In this document: positions 20,499 to 21,067 of the stretch, piece after piece
Layout of the letters: every line of letters begins with the position of its first letter
Position numbering within the stretch: position 1 is the first letter of the stretch
Notes under the pieces: generated by a model
What the model saw: the letters and a program-made list of their open reading frames with translations, nothing else
Database searches by the model: none
Told to the model about the DNA's origin: nothing
Source of the DNA: Chloroflexota bacterium
Lineage (GTDB): Bacteria; Chloroflexota; Limnocylindria; P2-11E
DNA: 21,067 bases
Direction of reading: 5' to 3'
Assembly (NCBI GenBank): GCA_013695575.1
Contig: JACDAF010000391.1
Span: 1-21,067 of the forward strand
Made by a program: the position numbers and the translations under genes

Positions 20499-21067
20499 GT
20501 GGCCGCGAGGTTCGAGCTTCCCGCGCGAGCGATGGCGATCTTCGCGCATCCGGACGACGTCGACTTCGGCTCGTCGGGGACGCTCTCCCTCTGGGCCGAC
20601 CAGGGGGTGCACGTGACGTACTGCCTCCTCACAAGCGGGCAGAAGGGCACGCACGATCCGAAGATGAGCCCCGGGAGGCTCGCCGGGATCCGGCAGCGCG
20701 AGCAGCGCGCGGCGGGAAAAGTGGTGGGCGCCCGCGACTTCGTGTTCCTCGGGCATGAGGATGGCGAGCTCGAGCGCTCGAAGGAGCTGACGGGTGAGGT
20801 GTGCGGCGTGATCCGCAGGCACAAGCCCGACCTCATCATCACGCAGGACCCCTGGCGTGAATACCAAATGCATCCGGATCACCGCGTCGCAGGGTGGAGT
20901 GCGCTCGACGCCCTCATCGCCGCACGCGACCACCTCTTCTACGCCGAGCAGCTGCGGGACGGCCTCACGCATCACCGCGTGCGCCGAGTGCTCCTCTTCG
21001 GGAGTGCGGAGCCGAACGTCTGGTTCGATATCTCGACGACGATGGGGCGGAAGATCCGCGCGATCAG
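20499..21067 (+). CDS. PIG-L family N-acetylglucosaminyl deacetylase (3' partial)
   Basis: The frame starts at a GTG immediately after the glycosyltransferase TAG and runs off the right edge (189 full codons visible). AMAIFAHPDDVDFGSSGT places the zinc/catalytic motif HPDD at residues 17-20, and MHPDHRVAG places the second metal motif HPDH at 125-128; QKGTHDP and REQRAAGKVVGA between them are LmbE/PIG-L-like. Such enzymes remove the acetyl group from GlcNAc conjugates, as MshB and BshB do. Tight coupling to the upstream GT4 gene implies the deacetylase acts on its product. The C-terminus is outside the window. Confidence 0.92.
   Translation, partial: MAARFELPARAMAIFAHPDDVDFGSSGTLSLWADQGVHVTYCLLTSGQKGTHDPKMSPGRLAGIRQREQRAAGKVVGARDFVFLGHEDGELERSKELTGEVCGVIRRHKPDLIITQDPWREYQMHPDHRVAGWSALDALIAARDHLFYAEQLRDGLTHHRVRRVLLFGSAEPNVWFDISTTMGRKIRAI

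Noticed and set aside
17934..20975. Very long overlapping open frames on both strands (an 854-codon frame on + and a 971-codon frame on -).
   Set aside because: They are extensions of the real glycosyltransferase and glycerate kinase frames into antisense DNA. Only the recognisable parts are family-like; the rest is Arg/Asp/His-rich composition noise expected in GC-rich sequence.
1..21067. Search for a mobile element, defence system, prophage, CRISPR array or biosynthetic gene cluster.
   Set aside because: No transposase, integrase, repeats with spacers, toxin-antitoxin pair or synthase-type megagene is visible; gene content and codon character look uniform and metabolic.

Overview
This is a very GC-rich bacterial chromosome segment carrying ordinary metabolic genes. 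It has frequent GTG and TTG starts, many 1-4 base stop/start overlaps, and few Shine-Dalgarno sites. No transposase, integrase, CRISPR array, tRNA or rRNA is visible. The gene mix (tungstate transporter, SAM-I riboswitch, FchA plus FolD, an MshA-like glycosyltransferase with a PIG-L deacetylase, apparent leaderless starts) suggests an uncultivated high-GC Chloroflexota-type bacterium or a relative such as Dormibacterota or Actinomycetota. This placement is inference. No stretch above 300 bases lacks a gene; the longest intergenic regions are 9696-9948, 15347-15549 and 11104-11288.

Region 1 (1-7331, + strand) is a tungstate/molybdate uptake and molybdenum cofactor cluster. It holds the end of an HTH-TOBE regulator, two tandem TupA-like binding lipoproteins, TupB permease, TupC ATPase, two small four-helix membrane proteins, MoeA, MoaC (with an unusual Cys/His-rich N-terminal extension) and MogA. 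Most genes overlap or nearly touch. A second promoter probably sits just before moeA.

Region 2 (7375-11103) holds an AI-2E/PerM-type transporter (+), a convergent CBS-domain site-2 protease (-), and a DEAD-box RNA helicase (+). The helicase has a leader with a textbook intrinsic terminator and a strong Shine-Dalgarno site.

Region 3 (11289-15458, - strand) is a four-gene, translationally coupled operon headed by a clear SAM-I (S-box) riboswitch. It encodes a zinc-less MetE-like protein, a short 'core' MetE-type methionine synthase, an M20 metallopeptidase and a tyrosine phosphatase. The riboswitch ends four bases before the first ATG, so it probably acts on translation.

Region 4 (15550-17038, + strand) diverges from the methionine operon and encodes FchA-type cyclodeaminase/cyclohydrolase and FolD. 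This FolD has lost the Lys, Gln and Asp needed for cyclohydrolase activity, so FchA probably supplies that step. Together regions 3 and 4 form a one-carbon/methionine island.

Region 5 (17054-21067) has GlpX fructose-1,6-bisphosphatase and glycerate kinase (-). Diverging from glycerate kinase across only 27 bases is a family-4 glycosyltransferase (+), followed at once by a PIG-L deacetylase that runs off the window.

Across the window, six genes that begin transcription units have a TANNCT hexamer 6-9 bases before the start codon, pointing to widespread leaderless or near-leaderless transcription.
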